A stretch of DNA of 64,000 nucleotides, from assembly GCF_900112375.1 (NCBI RefSeq), contig NZ_FOLS01000005.1, forward strand, positions 173,853 through 237,852. The letters are read 5' to 3'. The notes under the pieces are model-generated. The model saw only the letters and a list, made by a program, of their open reading frames with translations. It was not told the origin of the DNA and did not search any database. Source of the stretch: Pseudomonas citronellolis (GTDB taxonomy: Bacteria; Pseudomonadota; Gammaproteobacteria; Pseudomonadales; Pseudomonadaceae). Of the stretch, positions 63,289 to 64,000 are shown one piece after another (position 1 is the first letter of the stretch; every line of letters starts with the position of its first letter). Position numbers and translations under genes: made by a program.

Positions 63289-64000
63289 GCAGGCCTCCTG
63301 GGGCGGTGAGCGAAGCGGCGGAATGCTCAAAGAATAGGCACGGCCTGGCGGGGCGGCCATCGAGTGGCGGGGTGTTTTTCAGGAATGGGATTGGGGTGGC
63401 ATTTGCGGGGGAGTGGAGTACAGGTTGGCAGCGGAGTGGCGGTGAAGTCCGTTGCCCTCACCCCAGCCCTCTCCCGGAGGGAGAGGGGGCCGTTTGGAGC
63501 GAGCGCAGAATCCGGAGTCATCCTGAGCGCGTAGGGCGTATAACCGTTCGCGGTTATACGCCGTTGGCCGGCGCGCCGATGCCTGACGATTCTGGCCCCG
63601 TAGGAGCGGACTCCGTCCGCGATTGGTTTGACTAGACGGATGAGGGGGCAGGGAGCTTCGTGAATGCGCTTCACGCCGAACGGTTCCCTCTCCCGCTTGC
63701 GGGGGAGGGTTAGGGAGGGGGAGCGGAGTCAGGGTTGGCAGAGGTGTGTGGGTGGAGTCCGTAACCCTCTCCCCAGCCCTCGGCTGCGCGCCCCGCCCTG
63801 AAGGGAGAGGGGGCTGTTTGGAGTGGGTGGGGAGTTCGGAGTCATCCTGATACTCCTAACCCCAACCCCGTCATTCCCGCGAACGCGGGAACCCAGTGGC
63901 TTGGGGGCTTGGTGTAGCGCGCCGCTCCGAGTCTGCGGAGATTTTTTGTTTCGCCCCCTCGGGCGAGTCCCTTTTGTCAAACGGTGGAAGGCCACCCCCG
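63289..64000. repeat. 712-base repeat-rich region at the window end
   Basis: No gene is credible. Family B copies lie at about 63465-63492, 63680-63720 and 63763-63815, the last with the 15-base variant block (63782-63796). Family C lies at 63531-63563 and the second REP type at 63600-63625. GTCATTCCCGCGAACGCGGGAA lies at about 63870. A terminator-like stem CTCCG/CGGAG followed by ATTTTTT is at 63928-63952. Confidence 0.7.

Noticed and set aside
63729..63995. 88-codon minus-strand frame at the window end
   Set aside because: Built almost wholly from family B repeats and a terminator-like stem; no ribosome site or motif.

Overview
The window is chromosomal DNA of a Pseudomonas. The evidence is high GC with strong C/G third-position bias, genus-typical small families (DUF2388, DUF2790), a phnW-phnX pair with a divergent LysR gene, polyamine catabolism genes, an FNR/Anr-type regulator and many REP-type intergenic repeats. 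Species cannot be fixed from the sequence; the phn and copper-type loci resemble the P. aeruginosa lineage (inference). No tRNA, rRNA, CRISPR array or transposase gene was seen.

Layout, left to right. 1-6.9 kb: 2-aminoethylphosphonate (AEP) catabolism, with an FAD oxidoreductase cut by the window edge, an organophosphate-type MFS transporter, two LysR regulators, phnW and phnX. 7-15 kb: ordinary regulators and transporters (XRE-cupin/EamA pair, LysR, SDR, dkgB, Na+ symporter, DyP peroxidase). 15.2-17 kb: ilvA behind what looks like a complete four-segment attenuator with an Ile/Thr-rich leader peptide. 17-22.6 kb: small enzymes, two GNATs, an NTF2-like protein, an MFS transporter and an AraC regulator. 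23-26.8 kb: a polyamine operon on the minus strand (glutamate-polyamine ligase, periplasmic binding protein, FAD oxidase). 27-34.9 kb: a low-oxygen stress island with universal stress proteins, Hsp20, CBS protein, phosphoribosyltransferases and a second FNR-type [4Fe-4S] regulator. Five FNR/Anr boxes lie there, each centred about 79-90 bp before a start codon. 35.7-40.2 kb: a FecI-FecR-TonB receptor iron system.

40.8-54.5 kb is the most interesting part. A bufferin/HvfA-type metallophore operon encodes a precursor with four EGKCG motifs fused to EF-hands, then the MNIO maturase, its DUF2063 partner and Ohr. It converges on a minus-strand operon of response regulator, histidine kinase and DoxX, which is divergent from DUF2790 and DipZ-like genes. 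Both outer promoters carry a TGTATN-repeat with exact 10-bp periodicity, so one copper/thiol two-component system may control both halves. Between the halves lies a compact foreign-looking island of lower GC (43.5-49.9 kb). It holds a secreted protein, an unrecognised 302-residue protein, a possible Cys-rich peptide and a split MacB/TolC/HlyD-type exporter whose genes overlap.

54.6-63.3 kb: rlhA, a RidA protein, an AraC regulator divergent from leuA, a TetR regulator with a clear operator, and a potE-like antiporter overlapping a periplasmic binding protein gene. Many gaps are filled with a compound inverted-repeat element of about 300 bp, built from REP arms around a palindromic core and present in three full copies plus partial ones.
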